A stretch of 10,597 nucleotides of DNA from Desulfocapsa sp. (GTDB lineage: Bacteria; Desulfobacterota; Desulfobulbia; Desulfobulbales; Desulfocapsaceae), in NCBI GenBank assembly GCA_029934915.1, contig JAOZLI010000068.1, positions 1 through 10,597 of the forward strand, given 5' to 3'. The notes beneath the pieces were generated by a model that did no database searches, had not been told where the DNA came from, and was given only the letters and a program-made list of their open reading frames with translations. The position numbers and the translations under genes were made by a program. Positions 1 through 7,206 of the stretch are shown here, piece by piece. Position 1 is the first letter of the stretch, and the number at the start of each line of letters is the position of its first letter.

Positions 1-186
1 TCTCAGCCATTTACCGTTGCTGAGGTTTTCACCGGAATGGCTGGTAAGTTCGTATCTGTAGAAGACACCGTTTCTGGTTTCAAGGAAATCCTTGAAGGTA
101 AGCATGATGAGATGTCTGAGAACTCTGTATATATGGTTGGTTCCATCGCAGAAGCTCTTGAGAAAGAAGCTAAAGCGAAAGCGTAA
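1..186 (+). CDS. atpD: F1Fo ATP synthase subunit beta, C-terminal end (partial)
   Basis: The window opens in frame 1 inside a gene that ends with TAA at 184-186, leaving the last 61 residues. They begin [18 protein letters not shown], the conserved C-terminal segment of the catalytic beta subunit, where family members read LSQPF-VAEVFTG-PGK-V. The tail ends in a charged Glu/Lys/Ala-rich stretch. The beta subunit carries the catalytic nucleotide sites of the F1 head and couples ATP synthesis to ion flow through Fo. The Walker motifs lie upstream of the window. The identity is supported by atpC following on the same strand, the usual end of bacterial atp operons (beta then epsilon). The 5' part is cut off by the window edge, not by a mutation. 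Confidence 0.96.
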   Translation, partial: SQPFTVAEVFTGMAGKFVSVEDTVSGFKEILEGKHDEMSENSVYMVGSIAEALEKEAKAKA

Positions 187-192
187 TACTAC

Positions 193-288
193 AGGCTTTT
201 AGGCTGAAGGCTATTAGACTGTTAGGGGAGCTTCGTGTTAGATTTTTTGCTTTACCTAACAGCCTACAGCCTAAACAGCTAATAGCCT
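193..288. repeat. AGGCTGTTAGG-type inverted repeat hairpin between atpD and atpC (copy 1)
   Basis: Two arms of about 34 nt (193-226 and 255-288) built from variants of an AGGCTNTTAGG unit face each other across a 28-nt loop. The innermost part is the strongest: GACTGTTAGG (217-226) opposes CCTAACAGCC (255-264) with one mismatch. The outer parts pair only with gaps. The same sequence words recur at 2421-2508 and 7146-7177, so this is a member of a repeat family. It fills most of the atpD-atpC gap and ends 6 nt before the atpC ribosome binding site. No T-tract follows, so it does not look like an intrinsic terminator. Confidence 0.8.
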
Positions 289-307
289 ATTAATTGAGGA
301 TAAAACG

Positions 308-721
308 ATGGCACAACAAATACATTTAGAAGTGGTTACTCCTGCCGGAGCTGTAGTTAGCGAGGATGTTGATATCGTTAACGCTCCCGGTTATGGTGGT
401 GACTTTGGTGTATTGGCTAACCATGCTCCGTTTCTTTCCACAATCAAAGTCGGACTGCTTACCTATGAGCAGAACAAGGATCGCCATAGTCTTATGATTA
501 GTGGTGGTTTTTCCGAAGTTTCCAACAATAAGATCACTTTCCTCGTTGAAAGTGCTGAGTTTGGAAAAGATATCGATGTGGATAGAGCAATGAAAGCCAA
601 AGAACGTGCAGAGAAACGCTTGGCTCAAGCTGCTGCACATGATGATACTTTTAATCAGGTTAGAGCAGAAGCTGCTCTGCAACGTGCGCTTGCCCGTATG
701 AAGGCATCTAAAGTTGCCTGA
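308..721 (+). CDS. atpC: F1Fo ATP synthase subunit epsilon
   Basis: This 137-residue protein has the usual length of bacterial epsilon subunits. Residues about 4-85 form the N-terminal beta-sandwich, with the family signature [11 protein letters not shown] at 31-41 followed by STIKVG. Residues about 88-133 are the Ala/Arg/Lys-rich helical hairpin ([16 protein letters not shown], then [13 protein letters not shown]), which in this family can extend along the central stalk and inhibit ATP hydrolysis. The subunit belongs to the F1 rotor with gamma and acts on the cytoplasmic face of the inner membrane. The ATG start has a TTGAGGA ribosome binding site at 294-300, 7 nt upstream. The gene follows atpD on the same strand after a 121-bp gap occupied by a repeat hairpin, and a strong terminator lies 26 bp after its TGA, so it is the last gene of the operon. 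Nothing in the protein looks degraded. Confidence 0.97.
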   Translation: MAQQIHLEVVTPAGAVVSEDVDIVNAPGYGGDFGVLANHAPFLSTIKVGLLTYEQNKDRHSLMISGGFSEVSNNKITFLVESAEFGKDIDVDRAMKAKERAEKRLAQAAAHDDTFNQVRAEAALQRALARMKASKVA

Positions 722-747
722 TTAAATTATCTGTAGTAAGATGTAAA

Positions 748-779
748 GGTCGTCCATTTTGTGGACGGCCTTTTTTTTT
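748..779 (+). terminator. Rho-independent terminator of the atp operon
   Basis: GGTCGTCCA (748-756) pairs with TGGACGGCC (762-770) as a 9-bp stem containing one G-U pair, with a 5-nt loop and then nine consecutive T (771-779). It begins 26 bp past the atpC stop and gives a clean end to the ATP synthase transcript. Confidence 0.93.
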
Positions 780-783
780 GTTT

Positions 784-812
784 TTTGCATAAGTAAATTT
801 GATATTTATAAT
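784..812 (+). promoter_or_regulatory. Candidate sigma70-type promoter for gltA
   Basis: A perfect TATAAT at 807-812 is preceded, 17 bp away, by TTTGCA at 784-789 (4 of 6 to TTGACA). The start site would fall near 819, so the gltA leader would run through the whole palindromic element that follows. A second perfect TATAAT (944-949) lies inside the right flank of that element and closer to the gene, but no good -35 box sits at the right distance. Both are predictions from sequence only. Confidence 0.4.
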
Positions 813-814
813 CT

Positions 815-970
815 CTGTAACTATTCAGCACTGTTCTTCGAATACGAATAAAGACCCTGTAGGTTGCGGTTGAGTGTAGCGAAACCCAACATTGTTGCAG
901 ATGTTGGGTTTCGCTACACTCAACCGCAACCTACATTTAGAGCTATAATACAGTTGAGCTGAATAGTGAC
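815..970. mobile_element. MITE-like palindromic element with candidate 6-bp target duplication
   Basis: Outer inverted repeats GTAACTATTCAGC (817-829) and GCTGAATAGTGAC (958-970) match at 12 of 13 positions. Just inside them, ACTGT (830-834) opposes ACAGT (950-954) after a 3-nt bulge. A 35-bp perfect palindrome (858-935) sits in the middle. The direct repeat TAATCT occurs at 809-814 and at 971-976, directly outside the element (2 nt of slack on the left), as a target-site duplication would. There is no coding capacity, so any movement would need a transposase in trans. The alternative is a chance or regulatory nested stem-loop. The element lies in the gap upstream of gltA. Confidence 0.55.
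858..935. repeat. 35-bp perfect inverted repeat (GTAGGTTGCGGTTGAG family)
   Basis: Arm 858-892 is the exact reverse complement of 901-935, with an 8-nt loop TGTTGCAG. Each arm contains TGTAGGTTGCGGTTGAG followed by GAAACCCAACAT. From memory, close variants of TAGGTTGGGTTGAG...CGAAACCCAACA are common intergenic repeats in unrelated bacteria, including cyanobacteria and proteobacteria. In RNA it would form a very stable hairpin in the probable gltA leader. No T-tract follows, so it is not a standard terminator. Confidence 0.9.
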
Positions 971-994
971 TAATCTATTCTATTGAGGGTATAT

Positions 995-2416
995 ATGAAA
1001 GCCAAGGAACGTATGGCAATAGCCAGGCAAATGCCAGTGGAGATGACTCCGCAGGAGCGTGTCAAAAACTTTGACGAGATTGTTGAAGGGTATAGTGAAT
1101 CCACTGCTATATTAGAGGCAGAACGCTGTCTCCAGTGTAAGAAGCCAACCTGTATTAAAGGCTGTCCTATTCATAATAATATTCCCGGTTTTATAGCACT
1201 TCTTCGTGAGAAAAAATTTGAGGATGCCTATTGGGAACTTCGTAAGACTACTTCTATGCCTGCTATCTGTTCCCGCGTTTGCCCTCATGAATTTCAATGT
1301 GAAGGTTCTTGCATACGTGGCAAAGGGAAGGGACAATCTGTTGCCATTGGTATGCTTGAAAGATTTCTTGTCGACTGGATGGTTTCCAACAAAAAAGCAC
1401 TGCACACTGAATGTGCTTTACCTGGTGATAAGAAAGTCGCCATCATTGGTTCCGGACCTGCAGGAATGACTGTTGCCTACTGGCTTTCACATAAAGGGAT
1501 CCCCTGTACTATTTTTGAATCCTTGCCAGTATATGGTGGTATGTTAACCGTTGGTATTCCAGCATTTCGTTTACCAAGAGATATCATCAATGCAGAGTTT
1601 GATGCTCTCAAGAGCTGTGGAGTGACCCTGGAGCATGGAGTAGTCATAGGTAAGGATAAAACCATAGAAGATCTTAAAGCTGAAGGCTATGACGCAATTT
1701 TTAATGGTGTTGGTGCCCATGCCAGTAGAAAACTAGGACTCGATGACGAAGAGAATACAGAAGGTGTTTTGCACGGTGTCGATTACCTGAGACGTATTAA
1801 TCTAGGCGAAGATTTGGATCTGGGTAAAAAAGTTGTTGTGGTTGGAGGCGGTAATGTCGCTATTGATGTCGCGCGTACAGCACTTCGCTATGGTTCTAAG
1901 GATGTGTTTATCCTGTATCGAAGAAGCCGGGAAGAGATGCCAGCATCTCCTGGTGAAATTCATCATCTTCAAGAAGAAGGCGTTAATATAGAATTTTTAG
2001 CAGCACCAGTTAAAATCCATTCGGAAAACGGCAAACTGACCAAGGTTGAATGTATTCGTATGGAGTTGGGTGAACCTGATGATTCAGGACGTCGCCGGCC
2101 TGTTATTCAGGAAAATTCCAACTTTATGATTGAGGCTGATTCCATTGTTCCGGCAATTAGTCAGAATGTTGATCATACTGCGGATGAGGGGATTGATGTA
2201 GATTTGATGTCTTGGGGAACGTATAATACAGATGCACAAACCTTGCAGACCTCCATTGAATATATGTTTGCAGGTGGTGATAATGTACTTGGTCCACAGA
2301 CTGCCGCAAAAGCAGTTTTTCAAGGGAAGGTGGCTGCTGAGTCCATTGAACTGTACTTACAGGGTAAGAACCTTAAAGAAGATCGCGAATTCGTTTGCGA
2401 TCAGATTGACTGGTAG
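995..2416 (+). CDS. gltA: NADPH-dependent glutamate synthase small-subunit-type flavoprotein (GltA/GltD/NfnB family)
   Basis: From ATG 995 this is a 473-residue FeS-flavoprotein. The N-terminal FeS domain carries two cysteine clusters: C45, C48, C53, C57 and C92, C96, C102, C106. FAD-binding GSGPAG follows at 152-157, then GGMLTVGIPAFRLPR at 181-195. The NADPH-binding fold has GGGNVA at 284-289, and the second FAD motif AGGD is at 426-429. In this family NADPH electrons pass through FAD and FeS centres, classically to the glutamate synthase large subunit. A TTG at 983 would add four residues, but it overlaps the ribosome binding site GAGGG (985-989), which is well placed for ATG 995, so I prefer 995. 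No large subunit (GltB) and no NfnA partner is beside it, so homotetrameric GltA, NfnB or a sulfide-dehydrogenase-like subunit cannot be separated by sequence alone. It lies between the atp operon terminator and a convergent amidase gene, so it appears monocistronic. Confidence 0.88.
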   Translation: MKAKERMAIARQMPVEMTPQERVKNFDEIVEGYSESTAILEAERCLQCKKPTCIKGCPIHNNIPGFIALLREKKFEDAYWELRKTTSMPAICSRVCPHEFQCEGSCIRGKGKGQSVAIGMLERFLVDWMVSNKKALHTECALPGDKKVAIIGSGPAGMTVAYWLSHKGIPCTIFESLPVYGGMLTVGIPAFRLPRDIINAEFDALKSCGVTLEHGVVIGKDKTIEDLKAEGYDAIFNGVGAHASRKLGLDDEENTEGVLHGVDYLRRINLGEDLDLGKKVVVVGGGNVAIDVARTALRYGSKDVFILYRRSREEMPASPGEIHHLQEEGVNIEFLAAPVKIHSENGKLTKVECIRMELGEPDDSGRRRPVIQENSNFMIEADSIVPAISQNVDHTADEGIDVDLMSWGTYNTDAQTLQTSIEYMFAGGDNVLGPQTAAKAVFQGKVAAESIELYLQGKNLKEDREFVCDQIDW

Positions 2417-2420
2417 GGAA

Positions 2421-2508
2421 GGTGGATAGGCTGAATGTGTTTAGGCTGTTAGGGGATCTGCTGTTTCGCTCTTGCTAATGGCCTAAATGCCTACAGCCTA
2501 AAAGGCTA
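2421..2508. repeat. AGGCTGTTAGG-type inverted repeat hairpin in the convergent gap (copy 2)
   Basis: TTTAGGCTGTTAG (2440-2452) can pair with CTAATGGCCTAAA (2475-2487) as a 13-bp stem in which two pairs are G-U on the + strand. Outer TAGGCTG and AGCCTA words extend the symmetry, and a small AGCCT/AGGCT hairpin (2495-2507) closes the right side. The left edge shares the 13-mer GGTGGATAGGCTG exactly with 7146-7158. It fills the space between the convergent gltA and amidase genes. Neither strand has a T-run after the stem, so it is not an obvious bidirectional terminator. Confidence 0.78.
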
Positions 2509-2512
2509 GATC

Positions 2513-4318
2513 TTAAAGACTGGCAGTGGTGGAGTTTATATAATACTGCACTCCTTTAGTAATATCGTCCACAATACTATTTAGAAATTCTTGATTAGCA
2601 AGATTTTTAGAGTCCTGTGGATTTGTTATAAAGGCAATTTCAATCAATATTGCTGGCATCTGCGCGCCAATTAATACGTAGAATGGTGCCTGTTTTACTC
2701 CTAAATCTCTAAACTTACCATTCTGCATCTCTTTGATTCCGGCACAAAGAGAGTTGTGCACATAGCCGGCAAGTCGTGACGATTCGTTGATCTTGGAATT
2801 TTTCATAATATCAGACAGAATATCCTGAAGATCACTCATCTGGTGTGTAGACGTGGCATTCTCAAAGGCAGCAACACGCATGGCTTCGGCATTTGTTGAG
2901 AGATTTAAGTAGTATGTCTCCAAGCCATGAACTTTCTGTGAGGGGTGCGCGTTGATATGCAGTGAGATAAATAAATCGGCTGCGTGAGCATTGGCAATGG
3001 CGGTTCGTTCCTCAAGGGGAATAAAGACGTCTGTATCTCTTGTGAGCAGAATTTCAGCTCCGGTTTGTTCGGCCAGAATCGGGGCTAGCTTTTTGGCGAT
3101 CTGTAGAACTATATCCTTCTCTTTTAAGCCGAAGGCTGATGCCCCGGGATCTTTTCCGCCATGGCCCGGGTCAATGACGATCTTACGAACACCGAGACCG
3201 AGTTGTTGAGCCAGAGATAACTGAGTTGGTTGTACTTCTTTTTTCCTTTTCCCGTTGACTGCAGTTTTCTTTTGATCTCGAAGAACTATCAACGCTGGTT
3301 CAGGAGCAGCTTGCTTCTCAACAACCGGTGTCGTAGAATTTGAGGCAATCGGGGCGTGTTGTGGTGCCGATTTCTCTTTCTTGCTTACTGTTCTTGCTTC
3401 ACCCCTCACATCAATAACCACACGAAACGGATCTGGCAGGCTGAAGATTTTGTAATTTGAGATTGATTCAATATCCAACACAACCCGTACGATTTCCGGG
3501 GTGAATTGTCCTGTTCGTATCTGTTTTAGCAGACCATCTTGAATAGGAACAGGTGCTCTGTAACGTGGCTCGATATATGATTCCTGGAAATCTATATAGA
3601 GCCTGCGCGGATGATCGCCCTGCTTTTCTAAAAGACGTTCCGTGTAGGTTACAGGGCCTGAAGCCTTGATCACTACTCTGGTATAATCGTTTGAGGACCA
3701 GTATTTAACAGGAAGTACGTAGGAAAGGTTTTCCAGATAACTTCGTTTAAGCATGGCTGATGGAAGTGGTATTCCATGCTCCTTCGAAAGTGTTTTAAGC
3801 TTATCGGAGGCGTTTGGATACATATCGCCATTACGGTAGTCTGTAATAATACGGCTATACTGTTCAGCTGCTTTTTGAGGATTACTCTGCTTGCTAAGGA
3901 AAATATTTCCAACGGCATAGAGCGCATCGTCAGCTAGTCGATTATCGGGGAAAAGGTCAGAAACGTCACGGAAGTAAGAAATTGATTCCTGCAGGTCAGT
4001 CTCGGTTCCAAAACGTATGTACATTTTGGAGTACATACGCCCAAGCATATAGAGACTGGGGGCTGCAAAATCAGATTTGGGTCCTGCAAGGTAGATCTTT
4101 CTAAAATTGCGAACACCGTTTAACCAGTTACTTCTTGAATCTCCAAGATTGGTATTTGTATGGAGTTCTTTGTAATAGTACTTGGCTTGCTGATAGGATT
4201 TTTCAATTGTCGGAGGGTCCATGGAAAGATTCCCTTGCTGCTCTGCATTGCAGACGGCAGGAGATACAAACACGAGGGAAACTGCGAAAAGTAGAAAAAA
4301 TGTGAAAAATCGTAGCAT
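2513..4318 (-). CDS. Periplasmic N-acetylmuramoyl-L-alanine amidase with TPR-like, AMIN and Amidase_3 domains
   Basis: The 601-residue precursor starts with a Sec-type signal peptide (about residues 1-25, hydrophobic core LLFAVSLVFV, likely cleavage after CNA). Residues about 35-180 are TPR/YbgF-like helical repeats (for example DDALYAVGNIFL). About 203-305 form an AMIN domain, which in AmiC-type enzymes binds the envelope or septum. A Pro/Ala/Lys-rich linker (about 310-370) leads to the zinc amidase domain (about 377-597). Expected zinc and catalytic residues are present: H386 in DPGHGG, E400 in KEKD, H454 in SLHINAH and E560 in ILIEIAF. The enzyme cleaves the bond between N-acetylmuramic acid and the stem peptide, typically during daughter-cell separation. 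It is much longer than E. coli AmiC because of the added N-terminal repeats. It lies downstream of mutS on the same strand, 150 bp away, with its own promoter candidate. The ribosome binding site is weak (AGG only). Confidence 0.93.
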   Translation of the reverse strand: MLRFFTFFLLFAVSLVFVSPAVCNAEQQGNLSMDPPTIEKSYQQAKYYYKELHTNTNLGDSRSNWLNGVRNFRKIYLAGPKSDFAAPSLYMLGRMYSKMYIRFGTETDLQESISYFRDVSDLFPDNRLADDALYAVGNIFLSKQSNPQKAAEQYSRIITDYRNGDMYPNASDKLKTLSKEHGIPLPSAMLKRSYLENLSYVLPVKYWSSNDYTRVVIKASGPVTYTERLLEKQGDHPRRLYIDFQESYIEPRYRAPVPIQDGLLKQIRTGQFTPEIVRVVLDIESISNYKIFSLPDPFRVVIDVRGEARTVSKKEKSAPQHAPIASNSTTPVVEKQAAPEPALIVLRDQKKTAVNGKRKKEVQPTQLSLAQQLGLGVRKIVIDPGHGGKDPGASAFGLKEKDIVLQIAKKLAPILAEQTGAEILLTRDTDVFIPLEERTAIANAHAADLFISLHINAHPSQKVHGLETYYLNLSTNAEAMRVAAFENATSTHQMSDLQDILSDIMKNSKINESSRLAGYVHNSLCAGIKEMQNGKFRDLGVKQAPFYVLIGAQMPAILIEIAFITNPQDSKNLANQEFLNSIVDDITKGVQYYINSTTASL

Positions 4319-4402
4319 TATGCCTGACTATAGTGGTTGATTGCGGGGAGTAGGTGCAAATTAATCGCAGATCTCCAAAGAAAACTTCAATACGTTTGTG
4401 AA

Positions 4403-4431
4403 AGTATACATAAAACATGCACGATAGGCAA
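4403..4431 (-). promoter_or_regulatory. Candidate sigma70-type promoter for the amidase gene
   Basis: Read on the minus strand, TTGCCT (4431-4426) and TATACT (4408-4403) are separated by exactly 17 bp, matching the consensus at 4 of 6 and 5 of 6 positions. The predicted start near 4396 gives a leader of about 78 nt before the amidase ATG. It suggests the amidase is expressed at least partly independently of mutS. The remainder of the 150-bp gap (4319-4468) shows nothing else convincing. Confidence 0.55.
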
Positions 4432-4468
4432 AGAAAAATGACGCTTTCACTCTTGTTGAAGAATGATG

Positions 4469-7138
4469 TTAATTCAGGAGGTTCAGCAGTTCGTAGATTT
4501 CACTCAATGCCTGTCGTGGAGTGAGGTTGTCAGCATCGATATTTGTCAGGTGCTTACGGATGGCGTCATGTTCAGGATTTGGAAAGAGTGAAAGCTGATT
4601 AGGGTGGGTTTTTTTGCGTCTTTTTGGGGTTTTTGTTCCTTTGGCAATGTTGGGCGTTCCATCTGCGCCAAACTCTCCCTGCTCAATATTCTTGAGAATT
4701 TCACTGGCTCTTTGGACCACACGTTCAGGAACGCCAGCAAGGGCAGCCACCTGTATACCATAGGATCGATTGGTGCCCCCCTTAACAAGTTTATGCAAAA
4801 AAATTATGGTATCATTCCATTCACGTACTGCAATGGAATAGTTACGTACACGTTCTTCAGTTTTGGCAAGATCGGTAAGCTCATGATAGTGGGTGGCAAA
4901 AAGGGTTTTAACACCTTTGTCATTCTTCTGAACCAGATCTTCGGCCACGGCCCAGGCGATGGAAAGACCATCAAAAGTGGAAGTACCCCGACCGATTTCA
5001 TCTAGAATAACCAGACTCTTTTCCGTGGCATTGTTGAGAATATTGGCGGTTTCATTCATTTCCACCATAAATGTTGATTGCCCTCGCCGCAGATCATCCA
5101 TGGCCCCAACGCGCGTGAATATTCTGTCGACCACGCCGATATGCGCGGTTTCAGCCGGTACAAAAGAACCCATCTGTGCCATTAAAACGATAAGAGCTGT
5201 TTGCCTCAGGATGGTTGATTTACCGGCCATATTGGGTCCGGTAATGATTAGCACCTCTTCTTTTTGCTGGTCAAGGTGCACGTCGTTTGGAACAAATTTC
5301 CCACTGGCGAGCGATCGTTCAATAACAGGGTGGCGTCCTTCTACAATATCAATAGTATCCCCATCATCTACAACAGGACGTTGATAATGGTATCGGTGCG
5401 CAATTTCAGCAAGACAGAGCAGAAAATCAATTTTGGCAAGATACTTTGCACTTTGTAATAATCGTGAACTTTCAGTGGCCAGTGTTTTTCTGACGGCTAT
5501 AAAAAGTTGATACTCAAGTTCCAGCCTTCTCTCCTGTGCACCAAGAACTTTTGTCTCAAACTCTTTCAGCTCAGGAGTGATAAAGCGTTCAGCATTGACC
5601 AGGGTCTGTTTTCTGATATACGTTTCGGGAACCTTAGAAGAGTTTAGCCTGCTTACTTCGATGAAATATCCAAAAACTTTATTAAAACCAACTTTCAGTT
5701 TTGAAATCCCGGTGGCCTCACGTTCCTGTGCTTCAAGATCAAGAATTAGCTGTTTGCCGTGGCGTTGAATGTGTACTAGTTCGTCCAGTTCCTCGTTATG
5801 CCCTTCCTTGATAAGACGACCATCACGAAGCGTTATTGGTGCTTCTTCATGGATGGTCTCTTCAATAAGCTGATGGAGATCCGTCAGTGTATCTAGAGAC
5901 TCGCCAAGACTTTTTATTCGGGGCGCATCACAAGATTCCAGAAGCTCTTTAATCGCTGGAAGTTTAGCAAGTGATAGTTTAAGAGCAAGCATATCACGAC
6001 CATTGCCATTGCCAAGTACCATACGGCTGTTCAGCCGTTCCACATCGTAAATCGCAGTGAGTAGCTCTCGAAAATCACGACGCACAGGTGCATTATTATG
6101 AAGAAAATGTACAGCAGCCAGTCGGTTGTTAATTCGTTCCACATCCTGCAGTGGAAAAAGAATTTCCTGTTTCAGCAGCCTGGCCCCCATGGGGGTGCAG
6201 GTTTGATCCATAACAGAAAGAAGCGAACCCTCACGCCTGGAACCTATGATGGTCAGGGTCAGTTCGAGGTTGCGCCTGGAGGAATCATCGATTTGTAAAA
6301 TACGCTCAAGATCGATGGGAGTGAGTTTTTCGATATGCCCAAGTTCTGTTTTCTGGGTGTCCTGAATATATTCGAGCAGTGCTCCGGCACTGCGGATACC
6401 TTCTTTGTATGCACCACATCCAAATCCTGCCAGGTTGGTTACCTGAAAATGATCACAGAGCAGTTCTTCGCAGGAGTTCAAATGGAAATTAGCTGAGGGT
6501 CGACTGGTGATGCAGAGACCTGGGAGAAGTGTAGCGGCGGTGGCTAGCAGTTCGGCAAGTGTTTCGTCATCTTTTTCGTCAATCAGAATTTCAGCAGGTG
6601 TCATACGGGTAAGCTGATCCAGTATGGTTTCTGCATTTTCATTTTCTTCTACAAATTCTCCCACATGAAAACTACCCGTGGAGAGATCGAGAAAACTGAT
6701 GCCGAAGAGTGTGGAGTTGCTTTTTTCCTTTTTGCACAGGGATGCGACGTAAAGATTGTCCTTGTCATCAAGTAACTGATCGTCTGTCACAACTCCAGGA
6801 GAGATCACTCGAACCACTTCACGGCGAACAATACCTTTAGCCTCGCTCGGGTCTTCGGTCTGTTCGCAAATAGCAACACGCTTACCTGCTTTAACCAGTT
6901 TGGCAAGATATCCAGTGGCAGCATGGTACGGAATACCGCACATGGGTACCCTGTTTGCTTCATTCTTTTTGTTACGGGAGGTGAGAGTGATGCCAAGAAT
7001 TTTTGATGCCATCACTGCATCATCAAAAAACATCTCGTAAAAATCACCCATCCGGTAGAAGAGAATGGTGTCTTTGTGTTGCTCTTTGATGTCCAGATAT
7101 TGCCGGAGCATTGGGGTTAGTTTGGGGGCTTTGCTCAT
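4469..7138 (-). CDS. mutS: DNA mismatch repair protein MutS
   Basis: This 889-residue protein is full length for MutS1. The mismatch-recognition motif GDFYEMF (31-37) supplies the Phe (F33) and Glu (E35) that contact the mispair. The connector, core/lever (about 270-560) and clamp regions follow. The ATPase domain has Walker A GPNMAGKS (634-641), a signature region with GRGTSTFDG (716-724), Walker B LVILDE (709-714) and ATHYHEL (748-754). Near the C-terminus, QLSLF (848-852) fits a sliding-clamp binding motif, and the final helical segment (NLTPRQALSEIYELL) fits the dimer/tetramer region. MutS binds mismatches and small loops and recruits MutL, which is not in this window. The start fits family N-termini (KLTPMLRQYLDIK), but the upstream sequence CACCTAAAAAA has no Shine-Dalgarno and a repeat begins 7 bp before the ATG. 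It probably follows the phosphoesterase gene in one transcript. Confidence 0.98.
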   Translation of the reverse strand: MSKAPKLTPMLRQYLDIKEQHKDTILFYRMGDFYEMFFDDAVMASKILGITLTSRNKKNEANRVPMCGIPYHAATGYLAKLVKAGKRVAICEQTEDPSEAKGIVRREVVRVISPGVVTDDQLLDDKDNLYVASLCKKEKSNSTLFGISFLDLSTGSFHVGEFVEENENAETILDQLTRMTPAEILIDEKDDETLAELLATAATLLPGLCITSRPSANFHLNSCEELLCDHFQVTNLAGFGCGAYKEGIRSAGALLEYIQDTQKTELGHIEKLTPIDLERILQIDDSSRRNLELTLTIIGSRREGSLLSVMDQTCTPMGARLLKQEILFPLQDVERINNRLAAVHFLHNNAPVRRDFRELLTAIYDVERLNSRMVLGNGNGRDMLALKLSLAKLPAIKELLESCDAPRIKSLGESLDTLTDLHQLIEETIHEEAPITLRDGRLIKEGHNEELDELVHIQRHGKQLILDLEAQEREATGISKLKVGFNKVFGYFIEVSRLNSSKVPETYIRKQTLVNAERFITPELKEFETKVLGAQERRLELEYQLFIAVRKTLATESSRLLQSAKYLAKIDFLLCLAEIAHRYHYQRPVVDDGDTIDIVEGRHPVIERSLASGKFVPNDVHLDQQKEEVLIITGPNMAGKSTILRQTALIVLMAQMGSFVPAETAHIGVVDRIFTRVGAMDDLRRGQSTFMVEMNETANILNNATEKSLVILDEIGRGTSTFDGLSIAWAVAEDLVQKNDKGVKTLFATHYHELTDLAKTEERVRNYSIAVREWNDTIIFLHKLVKGGTNRSYGIQVAALAGVPERVVQRASEILKNIEQGEFGADGTPNIAKGTKTPKRRKKTHPNQLSLFPNPEHDAIRKHLTNIDADNLTPRQALSEIYELLNLLN

Positions 7139-7145
7139 TTTTTTA

Positions 7146-7177
7146 GGTGGATAGGCTGTAGGCTTATAGGCTGTAGG
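7146..7177. repeat. AGGCTGTAGGC repeat, half copy upstream of mutS (copy 3)
   Basis: The sequence contains ATAGGCTGTAGG twice in close tandem form (7151-7162, 7167-7177) and begins with the 13-mer GGTGGATAGGCTG (7146-7158), identical to 2421-2433. Unlike the copies at 193-288 and 2421-2508, no facing arm is visible, so this is a half element. Its edge lies 7 bp from the mutS start codon. Confidence 0.7.
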
Positions 7178-7206
7178 GAAAAGAGAAGCACAGGTAAGTA
7201 AAATAC

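Noticed and set aside
193..288. CRISPR-like reading of the AGGCT repeats.
   Set aside because: Units are short, variable and face each other as palindromic arms. There are no regular spacers and no cas genes.
983..994. TTG at 983 as the gltA start.
   Set aside because: It overlaps the GAGGG ribosome binding site that correctly serves ATG 995, and family N-termini fit the ATG.
2440..2487. The repeat hairpin between convergent gltA and amidase as a bidirectional terminator.
   Set aside because: The stem is real, but neither strand has a following T-tract, so it is kept only as a repeat.
4448..4465. CACTCTT/AAGAATG stem just after the mutS stop as a terminator.
   Set aside because: The stem is only 7 bp with a wobble pair and is not directly followed by a T-run on the minus strand.
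4604..5005. Long open frames antisense to mutS (also 4959-5384).
   Set aside because: They lie opposite strongly conserved MutS ATPase motifs, lack ribosome binding sites and have no recognisable domain, so they are shadows.
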